Shown here: piece after piece, positions 46,434-60,019 of the stretch
How the letters are laid out: every line of letters begins with the position of its first letter
How positions within the stretch are numbered: position 1 is the first letter of the stretch
Source: Magicicada septendecula
Taxonomy: Eukaryota > Arthropoda > Insecta > Hemiptera > Cicadidae
Length of the DNA: 64,000 nt
Reading direction: 5' to 3'
NCBI GenBank assembly: GCA_034769895.1
Contig: JAWRYS010000708.1
Location: forward strand, 1 to 64,000
Translations under genes and position numbers: made by a program
The notes under the pieces: model-generated
The model's database searches: none
Told to the model about the DNA's origin: nothing
The model's input: only the letters and a program-made list of their open reading frames with translations

Positions 46434-48512
46434 TTAACCGCTTCTTCTTACCTTTCTGTGACGGACTTTGGGTACTCGTTCCTTTCGGACTCCACTCTCT
46501 GAGAAACTATCTCGTGTTGAGCTGTACTGACTGGTTTCTTCGGAATCAGAATCAAGGCAACTTACTTCCCTACTTTCACCTCGATTTGGATTATGCTCCT
46601 CCTCTAACTCCTCTACTTGTCTTTCTTCCAATACTTCCTTCTTTTCCTCCTCTTCTACAATTTCCCCTTTTTCATCCCCATAATCCAAATCACCATCACG
46701 ACACTGCACATCCTCAGCATCTTCCAGTTGCTCCTGTGATCCATCTTCAACCGCATCTTCGCCCAGATCCTCACCAATTTCTTCATCACGCTCGTCACCA
46801 GTTCCTTCACAAACTTCTTCACTAACCTCTTCTACAATCTCATTTTCCTCAACACGTTCATCATCAACATCATCGCCATCACCTCCACTACCACCATCCG
46901 AACACTGCACATCTTCATCCTCTAGTTGCTCACCTGGTCCGCCTGAAACTTCTTTCCGTTCCTCGGAATCCTCAACACTACTTACAGAAGGCGTCTGCAC
47001 ATCTTCACACACTACATCATTCTCACTCACACACTCCACGACGCTGCCGCCAAATTCCTCTTCAACTTCTACCTCATCTACTTCTACCACACTTGCAGCA
47101 TGGACATCCCCTTGTCCACCCGCACCCTCAGAAACACTTGCAGCATGGGCATCCCTGTGTCCATCCGCAAACTCAGACTCTTCAGTCTCCCTAACACCTA
47201 TAACTATACTTCCCTGTGCAGCATCCGCAGACCGCTCTTCTGCCTCTTCTGTCGATTCCACTCCTTCACCACTTTCAGCAACTACAACGTCCTCAACATT
47301 TTCCACCCTGGAATCCAGCTGTCCAGGTTCATGTGCAATGACTAAATTAATTTCTACTGGCGATGGTAAAGCTACACCATCAAGTGACTTCTCATATCCC
47401 TGCGTAGGCGATGATGATGTTACAGGATCTGGATCCCTCACAAACCGAGAACAAATTCTGCGGCATCTGGATTCAACCATGACGTCCTCTTCGAGTCCTG
47501 TAACTCAGTATTAACTGACGTGTTCTTAGGCTCTTGTATTGATCCACAGAAGTTATTCAAGCTTTTCTTCTTCTGCTTCACCTTCTTCATCCACTACTCT
47601 CTTAGGCACTTGTACTTCCTCTGGAACATTTAAAGTGTCCTTTTTCTCCGAATAGGAATAACGCCTTGCTACCTGCTCCCTACTTGCCGATGTTGGTTTA
47701 CTAATATACTTTCTTCTTCCCATGTTAATTTCATACTTCTTTGTTTTTGGTGCTGTAGCTGTTGTTACCGTCTTCTCACTTGCCACCCCCTTGTAGCCTC
47801 CATTACTTCCGGAATATTCAGTTTTTCTGACAGTCTCTTGTGTTCTCCTCCAACCGCCATGTTTGTCCTTTTTACCTCTTCCTAACAAACCACTGGAGTA
47901 TTTGACATCTGTAGCAGCCCATTCCCGGGACTCATCAATCTCCTGGACCATTCTGGAAACCACACACAGCCGTTCAAGGTCCGCAAAGCAACGTGGATGG
48001 TCCGCGAATATCAAACGAGATCTCTCTTGGGGATTCAGTCCTTCCAGAATTGCTTGTATAACTTCTGTCTCGGGCAACCCCAACCTTAACACCCGGGCAG
48101 CTTTCCGTATATCGTGCACGAAATCCCCTAACGCCTCTCCGTTGGCCTGTAGGCGATAGAATAACTCAAACTTAAGCTGGGCACGTCGTCGAATGGGTAG
48201 GAAGAAGTTCAACACCTCCCCATGGAGAGCGTCAACACTGCCACCCCGACGCAGAGTGTTGGTGACCAGCTCAGCCAACGGACCCCGGCAATACGGGTAT
48301 ATAAGAGACAAGACCTCCCCATCGGACACCCCCGGGAAATCTGCCAACTGCAGCACCAGGTCCAAGAAAACCAGCAGCTGGTCCTCATCAACTCCATTCA
48401 CCACTGAAAATTTCTGGAGAACGCCTGAAATGGGATGGGGCAACTTCTGATAGCATACCGCCGCCAGAATTACACAATTCACAATACACAACAACAAAAC
48501 ATAAATTCCCAC
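46434..48512 (-). pseudogene. gag of the retrotransposon array, copy 3 (broken, fossil)
   Basis: The same gene, slightly more diverged from copies 1 and 2 than they are from each other, and no longer a single open frame: about two breaks lie in its middle part. Its capsid-like half and its acidic half are each still recognisable. It neighbours LTR 4, which also differs most from the other LTRs, so this end of the array may be the oldest or the least converted. Confidence 0.85.
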
Positions 48513-49135
48513 GAAACACCTAACCTAAACATGACTTACAAAACATAGTCACAAAAACAGAAAAAACTCAAGTACTATCCTTCCTTTGAGCGACCCCCGG
48601 GTTCTCTAGCGCTGCGGAGACCTGGCCTACTCCTGAACCACCTATTAACACCACAGAAGGAAACAAGCAACAACCAACAAATACCTAACATACATAACAC
48701 CAAACACCAATCCGACACACACGTCTCACCAACACATAACTAGCAATCATAAACTAGTATCAAATTCCGAAACCTCGCAACACAGGAATTAAGTCGGTGT
48801 CGGTACCGACTTCCGATCGGGCCATACCGCATCCTGCTAATGCCACACGCTGTAATTCGCCCTCGAATTACTAATATTCTATCACCCAGGCAACGCTTGA
48901 GACCCCCCGGCAGTTCAACATCTCAAATTTTCCAACCACGAATACCTGCCCCGTGGTGCGATCAGACTCACAAGTTAAGCAACCTAACAATTATACATAC
49001 GCATACACCTATAGAACAATAACATGACATACATTAGCCTATGTTTTAATTCGGTGATTTCTAAAATTTCACCAAGTATTTCCGAGTTTGCAAGCCCCGT
49101 CACACCCAAGGACCCAAGGGTTCAACCTAGAATCA

Positions 49136-49152
49136 ACCACGCTCTGCTACCA
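49136..49152 (-). promoter_or_regulatory. Primer-binding site, unit 3
   Basis: Identical to the sites in units 1 and 2, two bases from LTR 4. Confidence 0.85.
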
Positions 49153-49154
49153 TT

Positions 49155-51844
49155 TGTAACCCCTCTTTTATTTTCATGCCTTAGAAAAAAAAATAACCCC
49201 TTTTCTCCTTTTTTTTTTTTTTTTTTTTTTTTTGAAAGAGAGGCCACTAGTTATTTAAAACTAGGCGGAAGGCCTAGAGAAGCCAAAATAAAACTCGGTC
49301 GGTAAACAGTAATAACCATCTTTTATTCTTGCCCCATAATACATTACATGCATCTATCAGTTACAAGTCCCTTGGGACACAACTATAACAACAAGCTTGA
49401 TAAATAAATAATCTCAGTTTCAATAAGGCCATTTCAATTCATCCCATATATATATATATATATCAATCTGGTTCCTTAAATTATATAAATAAACAACATA
49501 TATCGGGGAACATCCTATAAATTATATAAATTCCCCCCCCCCTGAATAACACTTAACACTAACATCACATATTGAAACATAGAGACACATATACATATAA
49601 TATCACCACAATAAAACTCATGTTCGACCTGGCAGACAGCCTGTATATTCTATAAAGCCCCCCCAAAACCTGCAATCACAAATCTAAGCTTCCAGCCACA
49701 GTTGTAATTAATTCAATAAAAAAAACCCACAACCCCTTGACTCCATTAAAAATGAAACCAAAAAAATTTTAAAAAACCGAAAGGATAATGATGACTAAAA
49801 ACTGCGAGATGAGAGTGGCCTGGCAGCCCATATGAATTTATAACATCTAAGAAATTGTATATTATAAGTATATGAAAATCTTTAAATTTCCTTGAACTGT
49901 ATACAAGTGGTAAACCCTTATCACTTAAGTTTAAACAACTGGCATAATTTTACAAAATGTTAAATCTTGTGTTACAAATATAGATGTATCCATATATCAG
50001 GAATTTGTTCTTTAATCATAATGCTTTAATTAAACAGACAGGTCCAGCAAGCAAGTCAGAACCTAAGTTACAATAATCAGTACCACCAGTATGATTTTAC
50101 AGTCTCAAAAATTATTAGTATATGCCCAGAAAAAAAAAAAAAATTTTAATATCAGACATCTGTGTATAATTAAATTCAAAGTAACAGCATGTTGTATTCT
50201 AGCAGCTGTGGAAGTGTGCCAGCATGTGCCAGACCAGGTAAGACAGGTATCAGGCCTGCATGAAACGGTACCAACGTGTGCCTAACTTGTGTAAAAAAAA
50301 CTATGTAAATATTAACACCCGAAAACAGCCGGAAAAACGAAACCCCCATCCCTTAAATGCAGAAAATTAATAAAATATGAACCCCGTCCTGAACCAGCCG
50401 GTTCAGAATCAAGCAACACATGACTTGAACTCAGATTGAAAGAAATAAAAACTCTAACGGCCTTTGCATAAAAGTCTATGAAAGCAGCAAAAATAAGCTC
50501 TGGCACGCTCCCCCAGTACAGCACACAATTACAATAATAGTACGTTATAGTTATAGAATAATTTTATAATAGTTATAATAATGTTCATAGTGAATGTCCT
50601 GTTGACACACCCTTGATCGGACCGTCTAACAGCGTAAGCACATGGTTTTAAAAAAAACAATTTGTAACACGGATGTACTGCGGGCCAGGCCAACGAAAAA
50701 TAATAATAGAGTTTATATCACCTCAATTGCAGCAGTAGAGTTACATCTTTACAGTTGGTTAGCAAGCTCCCTCCTCGGAACAGAGGGTGTCGGGTGGTTC
50801 ATGACTGGTGAAGGCGGCAGTACACCAGCTGAGGCCACGTCTCCATCTAGGTGCGAGAACCCTAAGGATTCACAAAGGATTAGAAATACTGTTCACTAAA
50901 ATTTGCACCCTAGTCAAAGGTATTAAACATCAGAACGGGGCTCCCGACCAACTCAAGATAAATGCATAAAAGTTTTTTTTTTTTTTTGAAAATTGCCTGA
51001 GGAGTAATTAAGTCTTCAAGGTAATTATGAACTCATAAGAAAAATAATAAAATGTGCATAGTGAAGCAACACTCGCACCAGATTTAACAAGTGCCGGCAT
51101 AATCAAACAATTTGAACCCGCTTCACCACGTGGCGACACAAATATCGTAATTTGTCAGAAAATGACCACACTAAAGGCCCTTACAGTTACACACAATTAA
51201 AAGAGTCATAGTATTTCATCTAAGGGTGGTCTCACAATTTACTTTCAACTGCAATAATTAAAGAAAACGACACTCTTCCGGTCCAGTGTGTGTTCATGCA
51301 TAACCAACACGATTCAACTCTGTCTATACGTACTTGCTTTAGTTATAATTTTATACAACAATTGAACAAATGATTAACAGTGATTATTGTACGATAATTA
51401 AAAGAATTACTGGCTGTATGTACTGAAACATCAATTAATTTTCTTACCCTACACACACACGTCTGATCGCAACACGTGCATTCTACTCTCGCATTCGGCT
51501 GAATATATTTGAGTTTAATTATTCCCTTACTATTCAATCATTTTATAGCATACTGTAAATCACTCACCGGTAAGTCTCGAAAAATTAGCCTACCATCAAG
51601 ACGAGGAGAAAATTACCCAAGTAGACTGTCCAAGGTAGAGAGCTTGTTGATTCAGTCAAAGTCTGCGTCGAACTAACTGGTACAGCCACAACGCAACAAA
51701 CAGCAAACTTCGATGCGAGATAGTGCGCGCTGTCTAACAGCGCCTTGCCAATATCGTCGCTCTAACCGACATTAATACTCGAGTTTATTATTAAAAAAAA
51801 ATGTATTATACCTTCGATTGCCGGGTTATGCAAACACCGGCACA
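49155..51844 (-). repeat. LTR 4 (5'-most LTR of the array)
   Basis: 2690 bp. It carries about 50 extra bases just inside the T run that none of the other three LTRs has, and ends at the right target duplication. It would be the promoter-bearing LTR for the array as a whole. Confidence 0.9.
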
Positions 51845-51904
51845 CAGTGCTGTTGTATAGAAAAAAATATAAAGTTACTGTTTTCTAATTATTTGATCAG
51901 TTTA

Positions 51905-53200
51905 TTTATTGGAAATTCCAAGTAAGTTGTGTCGAGACAGTTCATCTAACAAACATGACAAGCAACTGAGGATCATGTTTAGGAAAAGCAATGAAACCCC
52001 AGAATCTTTCAACCTGTTTAACTGTTTATCTTTCAATGATACACTATGACCATTTCAAAAACATTAGCAACATCAGTGGTCTCATCAGCAATTACAGCCA
52101 AATAATCTGCTTCTTGTATCTTACTCATTATTTCTTCGTGGCATATTTCTAACATTATATTTAAAAAATCACTTTGAATGGTTTTTGAGGTGCCCTTAAA
52201 TGCAGTTGCTTCCTCTAAATGATTTTTCATTGCTGTGTCAAGCTCAGAACTGAAACCAAATAACTCGAAATACACCAGGATCTGATGAAGATTCAGTCTC
52301 ATTATGAGCCAGCAAAGCTAATTCAAAATCTCTACAGAAGCGAATACAGTTTATTATTATATTTAAGACGTACCGATTATTGCGTACTCTTTCGTTGTGT
52401 AAAACAATATTTCTTCTATATTCACTGCCCAGCTGCTGTGCTATACTTACCAAAAAGAGAAAACTGAAAAGCATTCTTTATATGTACACTTAATGCCTGA
52501 TGATTTCTTATTTTTTCAGCTAGATAATTAATATCTTTCATTCCGAATTTCATCCAGGGGTTCCCTCCAAACAATAAACATGGAAAACAAAATAAAGAAT
52601 TTCTTTTGTCACAACCACATAACCAGTTAGTATTTTCATAATATTCTACTTTAAATGATCGATTAAATTGTCGACCGCCTGATTTTACAATTTGATTTAT
52701 TGTTAAGGGGAGACATTTGGCGTCCTAGCCATTGGATTTTAACACTATTCATTTTAAACTAAAAAAAAAATATTGTTTAAAATCACGCAGAATCAGTAAC
52801 TCCAAAAAGCACACAGCAGCATTAAACAAAGAAAAAATAGTACTTAACAGTGTAATTAATAAAAAGTCAATTGACACTTTATTATCACAATCACAGTTAT
52901 ACCAAATTGTTACTACAATTTTATAAATTCAAACAATGGGTAATGTTTACCTTGAACCAATGTAAACACTAAACCTGACACTTTACAAATCAAGAAGGCT
53001 GTCCTTCCTAACTTCATAACAAACTAAGGATGAGCTACAACGCTACTAGTGGAGTGTTGCAGAAGCTTGTACAACCGCCTAGCTAACATTGGGAACATAC
53101 GGCAACTGTGAAGAGTAACGCACGTTCTCCCATATATTTGTATAGTGAACTCTGCCATATACTGTTCAAGTTGCAAGCGGCCTACAACCACCAGCCTGCG
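51905..53200 (-). pseudogene. Partial second copy of the TTF-finger hAT element
   Basis: Matches the hAT relic at 3185-5127 from about its position 4230 to 5510, i.e. the N-terminal half plus 5' flank. It holds MKNHLEEATAFKGTSKTIQ and YLAVIADETTDVANVFEMV (DUF4371-like catalytic region). Further upstream are EYRRNIVLHNERV and remnants of the zinc-finger region in other frames. Several frameshifts and stops break it, at different places from the first copy, so both decayed independently. The C-terminal half is missing; it stops at about 51905, some 60 bp from the LTR array. The 5' flank contains an extra ~90 bases absent from copy 1 (about 53000-53095). Confidence 0.82.
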
Positions 53201-53499
53201 CGCCACATTTGAATTGCACAGGAACACTACCACATAGAATATAATACGCTTTCCGTTGACATTTATGACACTTTTAACTGCTTAATGTTTTCGAATATTA
53301 TTTTACAGTTTAGTTATTCTATTTTGGTGGTTGTGCAACGTTGCAACCATAGCACCAGCCGCCACTGTGAAATTGGTTATTATCTAAAATTTGCGACATT
53401 TGCTTTTCATTTTTTACTTGAAAAGCTTTCTGCTATATTTCCGAAGTCTGATGTTTTGTTCCATACTTCACAGGAAAATATAATAGATGCAGGGCTAGT

Positions 53500-54153
53500 A
53501 TAACAAGAAAACCTGTAAATGTTTAAGCTATTGATCATCTTTGCATGACAGATTCAATGAAGTTTGACACAAGATTGAAACTTTAAATGAACTGGATGAA
53601 GCATCATACACAAAAAGCACTTGAATAAATGAAATTAGTATTTTTGTTGATGACAAAACTTTCTCCAGATGGCTTTTCTTTGAAATAGCTAACATTCTGA
53701 AAGGTCAAATTACTGTTAAATTTTCAGATATTAATAAACTATAATCTCTTGCAGTACTAGATTGCAAAAAAAATACAGTGATTTTTAAAAAATAATTTCC
53801 AAACAAAACATTTCAAGTATTATTATAAAAACTAAGGTAGAATCTTTAATATGGCCCGTTTTAAAAATGATCTTTTGTATGTACACGTTTCCGACAATTT
53901 AAAGACAAGTCGATATATGATGTAAATCTATAATTACATGCCAGTAGACTTACTAAAGCATTATAGGAAATTACAAAACTGTGCGCCTTGTTACTTACAA
54001 TTCCTGTTACAACTGCTTCTGCAAATGATCATTTCAGCCCTGCGACGAATACATGCTTACCAGAACAGACTATCTGCACTACCCCTTATCTCAACTGAAA
54101 AATCTTTTTTACAAAACCTAAAGAAAATGACTGCATTTTATGACTCTTTCTAG
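53500..54153 (+). pseudogene. hAT transposase C-terminal fragment, third lineage
   Basis: Plus-strand fragments such as HLCMTDSMKFDTRLK (about 53540) and ALRRIHAYQNRLSALPLIST followed by EKSFLQNLKKMTAFYD (54033-54150) correspond to the end of a hAT transposase. The second block is the dimerisation region, a little degenerate (an ATASAE-type motif is blurred by a frame change just before it). Between them are stops and frameshifts. No termini were found, and the N-terminal half is absent. Confidence 0.65.
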
Positions 54154-54339
54154 ACAAGAATTGCCGAATCGAGCTGCAGTACAAGTGGACTACAAATACA
54201 ACTCTACAATAAGGTACAAATAATTAATTTTTTGCCTACGTGCCTACAGCAACCGGCAACAGCTGTTATACAGAATACCCACGCCACGCCACTGCTTGAC
54301 CCAGTTGGATTTTCACTTTTTTAAAATAAAATTGTAATA

Positions 54340-54590
54340 TCTTTACTGGTTCTTAGAGTCCAAAGATTTTGAAATTTTAAAACTTAACATTGCATTCAGA
54401 TTTTAGTCAAAATTGCTTTAACTTAATATACCATATGAATTTTTGTGATTTTATCAAAAAATTCGCCAACATTTTAAGCTCTGACATCCAAAAACTTTGG
54501 AAATTTCGAAAATGAATACTATATTCAGATTGTGGTTTAAATTCTCTTTAATTTGATACCTCACGTGGGATTTTGCTATTTTTTTTTTTA
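54340..54590. repeat. Dispersed AT-rich monomer repeat, two units
   Basis: Two successive units share a pattern: tccaaa(g/a)a.ttt, gaaat.t, aaaa.t.aa.a.t..attcagatt, tttaa.t and a closing t.tgaattttt/gggatttt, about 120-140 bases apart. The same pattern recurs at 60020-60350. The units lie beside different neighbours, so this looks like an interspersed element with internal repetition. It encodes nothing. Confidence 0.6.
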
Positions 54591-55299
54591 ACAATTTTGA
54601 CTCACTGTCCTACTTTTGGGGTGACCAATCTAAAAAATCGGTATCGAGAACCATACATGACTTCCATGTCCTAAAATTTATATTTAAAATCATTTAAACA
54701 TTAATTAAATAAGTGGATGCTTGAGTTCTGAAGAAATTACGTATCAGCTAAAATGGTACCACCATGTCAGGTGGATTAAGACTATCCTCAACCTTTTTGT
54801 AGGTTGAACGAAGAGCTAGCGAAAAATACTGTAGCTGTGATCTGATTCCTGTAATGAAATTAGACTCTCGCTGCGAGGGGCCGAGGTATGTCTATAGTGT
54901 TATGAAAGTCTTTCCTGTCAATACTATACTAGTAATTTTTCTTTTTTAAAATCGAGTCTTGATTTCTTTCTTTCCATTTGTCTTCTGATTTCCTGAACGA
55001 CTCTTCTGTTCACCCGTATAATTATAAATTTCTCAGCAAAACATTTCTTCCTTAATACGTTTGTGTCTCCTGTTTAACACCCACCATTTTGATCCATGTC
55101 ATAACACGATATTCCACACAGGCTAGTAAAAAACTAACCATCACGTAGTCAAAATATTTTCAAGGAGGGGCAAACAATTTTCCAAAGCAGAAAAATATTT
55201 ATATATTTTTCATACATGCACATATTAGTTTATAATTCTCATATCATAATAGAAATAAGTACACAGATTGTATTAATTGCTTTAATACAACAACACTGC

Positions 55300-56267
<968 letters not shown>

Positions 56268-56584
56268 ACAACAAGGTTTTGTAGGGTAAAGTGTGGGCAT
56301 GTGTACCAAGTTTTATGAAAGTCGGTTGATGCATTGAAAACATACCCCAATCAGTTAGACAGACAGATAAATGCCAAATGGTCGAGTTAAACCCTAAGAA
56401 CTTGCTTCCTCGTTTAACAAGAGGCATATGTTATAGGGTGACTTTCAGATGTTATTTTCATTATCTGTACCAATCAAATATCGCTATGGAGAACCATACA
56501 TGACTTCCATGTTCTAAGATTTATATTTAAAATCATTTTCGAAATAAAATATTTCCACAGAAATTACTCTTTCTTCAGCCTTAA

Positions 56585-56735
56585 CCTCAGTACTGTGGTC
56601 ACTAACGTATACCACCTCCAGTTAGCACATTCGATTTTCACTGATGATGGCAGGCGATGGGACTGCCAAAACGTCTGGTTTTTCATAAAACATTGGACCT
56701 TGGTCAAACAGCCCGCGAAGGAATTTTAACAACAA
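56585..56735 (+). mobile_element. Penelope-like tail fragment, same family as 1728-2067
   Basis: Contains ctgatgatggcagg, a short stem and gactgccaaaacgt, followed by tggaccttggtcaaacagcc, matching the right arm of the palindrome at 1728-2067 with moderate divergence. A single orientation only; no target duplication seen. Confidence 0.65.
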
Positions 56736-57124
56736 ACTACTTCTTTGTTGCCAATAATGTAGTATATAAAAACATGCATAAAATTAATGGCTTGGTAAAG
56801 TTAATGTTTGATCTCCATTAAGTAGTGCTCAAGTTTCCAAAGTTTTAATATTATGATGTCCTTAATCAAAACATCAGAGCACGTTTTAGTGTGTATGAGG
56901 GTACACTGTGGACAAAAGTTTTCAACATTCCCTATGGAGCGTTGCTCAGAGTAAAGCTGCGAATCTACCGTACAGTGCACGTTTCACAGAACAAACACGC
57001 GGGAAAGAAGGAGCGCTCTGAAGCCTCTCATGGACCCTGAGCATCTTGCAGAGCGTTCATTCTCCTAAAGACCAAAACTCTGTCTATGAAATGTTCCTCT
57101 GTAAACACATGCAGTTACACTGGC

Positions 57125-58010
57125 CACCGAGCCACAGGAAGCAAATTGCTGTCCACCTTTTCGGATTGCACGCGTTGTGTTGGTGTGGGTTTCGGCACTT
57201 TTCATTTAAAAAGCGTGAAACGTAAGAAAATAAACATGAGTGAGGCCAGTAATAATGCGAATTTTGTGTGTGTGTGTGTCCTGCCGGCCTTTTTATTGCG
57301 GAAATCACAATAATAAAACTTTGGAAAAGTAAACATTACATAATTGAGATATGCTTGCCTGCCAGGAACGATATATTTTCACTCATACGTGATTTAAATT
57401 AAAATGAAAAATATAGAATTTTGTTAAAGTGAAATGAAATGTTACCATAGAAACTACTTCTTTGTTGTCAATAACGTAGTACATATATAAAACTTATAAA
57501 ATTTATTTACTTCCTCCATTAATTATTTATTTACTTATTATAAACTTACTTCCTCCAGCATCAACTACCATTTTAATTTATTAAAAAAATTACCCCCTCC
57601 CCCTTCAACTACCCTTTTCATTTATAGATATTTCATCTAACTTTCTACAGTGGATTATTACGACCTTCTTTTCAGGATACTTTATTTATCAAAATTAAGC
57701 AATTTACTCTTGTTAAAACGTAAAAGGTTCCAGGTAAACTACCCCTTTCCCTTAACCGATCTTCAAAAACAATAGGCCTTGAGTCCTCTACAATTCAGGG
57801 CTGTATGCAGAAAATTATTTGATTCTGATTGAATTTGCGGCTGTTATTGTTTGCCATAGAAAAAATTCTACACAGACACATACACACTTTTCGAAAAATG
57901 ACTTTTTTTCATGTTTTGAGGGTAGTACAACAGAATCTGCCGTTATCTTGAACACGATTTTTTTCGCCATGACCGTACTTCCATTTCCTTATGGAACATA
58001 GAAGTAAAAG
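57125..58010. repeat. Direct duplication, copy 2 (~0.89 kb)
   Basis: Second copy of 55300-56267, with point differences, a short extra segment near 57510-57560 and a short AC tract. It is followed by a 20-base palindrome (actagtaac with its complement, about 58021-58040). Confidence 0.85.
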
Positions 58011-58319
58011 ACCAAAGAAGGACTAGTAACCCGTTACTAGTATTTGTCGATAGGTGTTCTGAGTGCGGGTGCTCTGAGCACGGAGCCACGAAAACTTACG
58101 TTCTTTGCTCGACAACCAAGGCATGACAGGTGCAGAATTTTACGTTTGTATCTGTAATATATATTTGACAAAAACCAGAGCTAGATATGGTTACAAAACA
58201 TCAAATAAGTGGATGCCTGAGTTCTTAAGAAATGACGTATCAGCTAATATATGAAGAAATGACGTAACCTATATATTATTATATGATGGTTTTGGTTTAT
58301 TATTAAAATCTTTTGGTTT

Positions 58320-59400
58320 GGAGTACAGCTGTCTCATCATATTTTGTATGATGTCTTCTCTTGACTCAAATCAGGCCCCCTTCAGCGACATTTTCAACTT
58401 AGGAAATAACCAAAAATCACAGTGAGCCATGTCAGGAGAGTAGGGAGGCTGGCGTAGTTGAGGAGTGTTGTGTTTTGCCAAGAAAGTGTTAATTAGATGA
58501 GAAGAATAGGCAGGTGCGTTGTTGTGATGGAGTTGCCAAGTATGCACTGTACACAGGTCTGGCCTTTTGCACCGCACAGCATCACGGAGATGACGCATAA
58601 GCACTCACTAAATAGTATTCTTTGGTAATTGTTTGGCCTTGTGGTGCATACTCACGATAAGTCCACACTATCCCACATAATTCAAAAAACATAATCAGCC
58701 TGATTTGATTTTGCTGCGCACTTGTCTTGCATTTATCGGCCGCGGGGATGATGACAGTGTTGAGGAAGCTTGGCTCAGTTTTTACACAGTCCAACATCTC
58801 CTGCAAAACTTCAGCTCCATCGTTAACATCTTTGGCACAAATTTTGCAGATACTCTTCGCATAGCCAGATATTCGGTCAAAATAGAATGTACTGAACCAA
58901 TGCTTATTCCCACCTCTGCTGCAATTTCTCGGATGGTAATTCGATGATCCTCCATGACCAAAGCTTGCACTTGGTCAATGATTTCATCATTACGGCTTGT
59001 TGTTAAGGGCCTGCCAGAACGCGGTTCACTGCCCACTGATGTGCAGCCATATTTGAAGCGAGTATACCACTCCTTAATACATGTAACACTCATAGCATTG
59101 TCCCCAAAACACTGCTGAATTTTTTGAATAGTATCCGCTTGGGTATCACCAAGTCAGCAAAATGTAATGCAGTACCGCTGCTCAAGTTTTTCTGTCATTT
59201 TACAGTAAATGAAATCCAACAGGCACTCGATACACATACTTACTGACACACAGCCAAACAGTGACTGATTCGTTGTAGCAGGACGGTGGCAGTCAGTGCT
59301 TGTGCACTAGGATTTACTGCATGCTTGTACTCAAGGTATGCACCTGCTTCATTTGATCATGCATGAAAAAAAAGGTCTGATTCTTTTTGAACACGCCTCG
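58320..59400 (-). mobile_element. Broken mariner with one terminal repeat
   Basis: The 5' terminal repeat is present at the right edge, 59374-59400, ending acacgcctcg, with TA following at 59401-59402. The gene runs leftward but the sequence is cut at about 58320 within the C-terminal coding part, so the other terminus is lost. It is a different mariner lineage from 12027-13346, judging by its distinct terminal repeat and transposase. Confidence 0.87.
58322..59198 (-). pseudogene. mariner transposase, truncated and frameshifted
   Basis: Start at MTEKLEQRYCIT (59198); an in-frame TGA follows within 15 codons. Then come MSVTCIKEWYTRFKYG, GRPLTTSRNDEIIDQVQALV, ITIREIAAEVGISIGSVHSI (second helix-turn-helix) and MRRVSAKFVPKML. 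After a large internal loss, which removes the first catalytic Asp region, come PQGQTITKEYYL, LHHNNAPAYSSHLINTFLAK and PPYSPDMAHCDFWLFPKLKM. In the second catalytic motif the Asp is replaced by Asn (HHNN for HHDN), which alone would abolish activity. The C-terminus stops at RREDII-like FESREDIIQNMMRQL. Several frameshifts are present. Clearly a dead copy. Confidence 0.88.
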
Positions 59401-59402
59401 TA

Positions 59403-60019
59403 TTTAGGCTTCATAAAACTGGAATGAAATAATTAGTCTTAATGGCACACATGAAAATGGTTCCTCATGACCCAGACTATTTTTTTCACTATTTTTGATA
59501 ATCGGGCAGCCATAACTCTTGCACTCTTTCAACAACTAAACAGAAGATAATCACTGAAGGCCAGGTTGGAGTTGTATGATGGAAGATCAAAATTTCCTAC
59601 TTAACTTTTACAAGCAACTGTTTTTTTCCTCATCAACATAATGTTATGCTTGTCATGAAGAGGCAAAATGTTGCTAGATAACAGACCCCATCTGCAATTC
59701 TGAATGGCTTAACAAATTTTTTGAATCTTTTGCAATACACATTCACATTTAATATTGATCCATGGGACATAAAGTCAACAAGAAGTCGACTTTTCTAGTC
59801 CCAGAATAGACAGTATCTATAATTAGTCTTCCTGCTTTTTTTGATGATCAACAGAGCATGTTCCATAGACTGATGTTTACTCAGTTTACCATAGCATATA
59901 AGAATCCAGTTTCATCTCTAACACGATACGTGGTACAAATTCATCTCCACCCATTGTGTTATTTATTATTAAAATAATAATAATAACTACACTACTGTTA
60001 TTTGGCTTCAGTTATTGGA
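59403..60019. other. Non-coding spacer
   Basis: AT-rich sequence with no gene or repeat that I recognise. Confidence 0.45.

Larger units (their letters stand above)
29971..51844 (-). mobile_element. Trimeric array of a gag-only LTR retrotransposon (Ty3/mdg4-like), fossil
   Basis: Four LTRs alternate with three internal regions of about 3.77 kb. The array as a whole starts TG and ends CA and is bracketed by cagt at 29967-29970 and 51845-51848, a 4-bp duplication usual for Ty3/mdg4-type elements. The element reads on the minus strand. Each internal region has a primer-binding site next to its 5' LTR, a gag gene and a polypurine tract before the 3' LTR, with no protease, reverse transcriptase, RNase H or integrase. 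It is therefore non-autonomous and would depend on another element's enzymes. Repeat units are nearly identical, especially the first two, pointing to a young array or ongoing homogenisation. Two of three gag copies look whole. One original insertion followed by LTR-LTR unequal exchange best explains a single flanking duplication. Confidence 0.9.

Noticed and set aside
29971-51844. Reading the 6.4-kb repeat as a satellite or an amplified host gene cluster
   Set aside because: TG...CA boundaries, a primer-binding site, a polypurine tract and a single flanking 4-bp duplication identify an LTR retrotransposon array.
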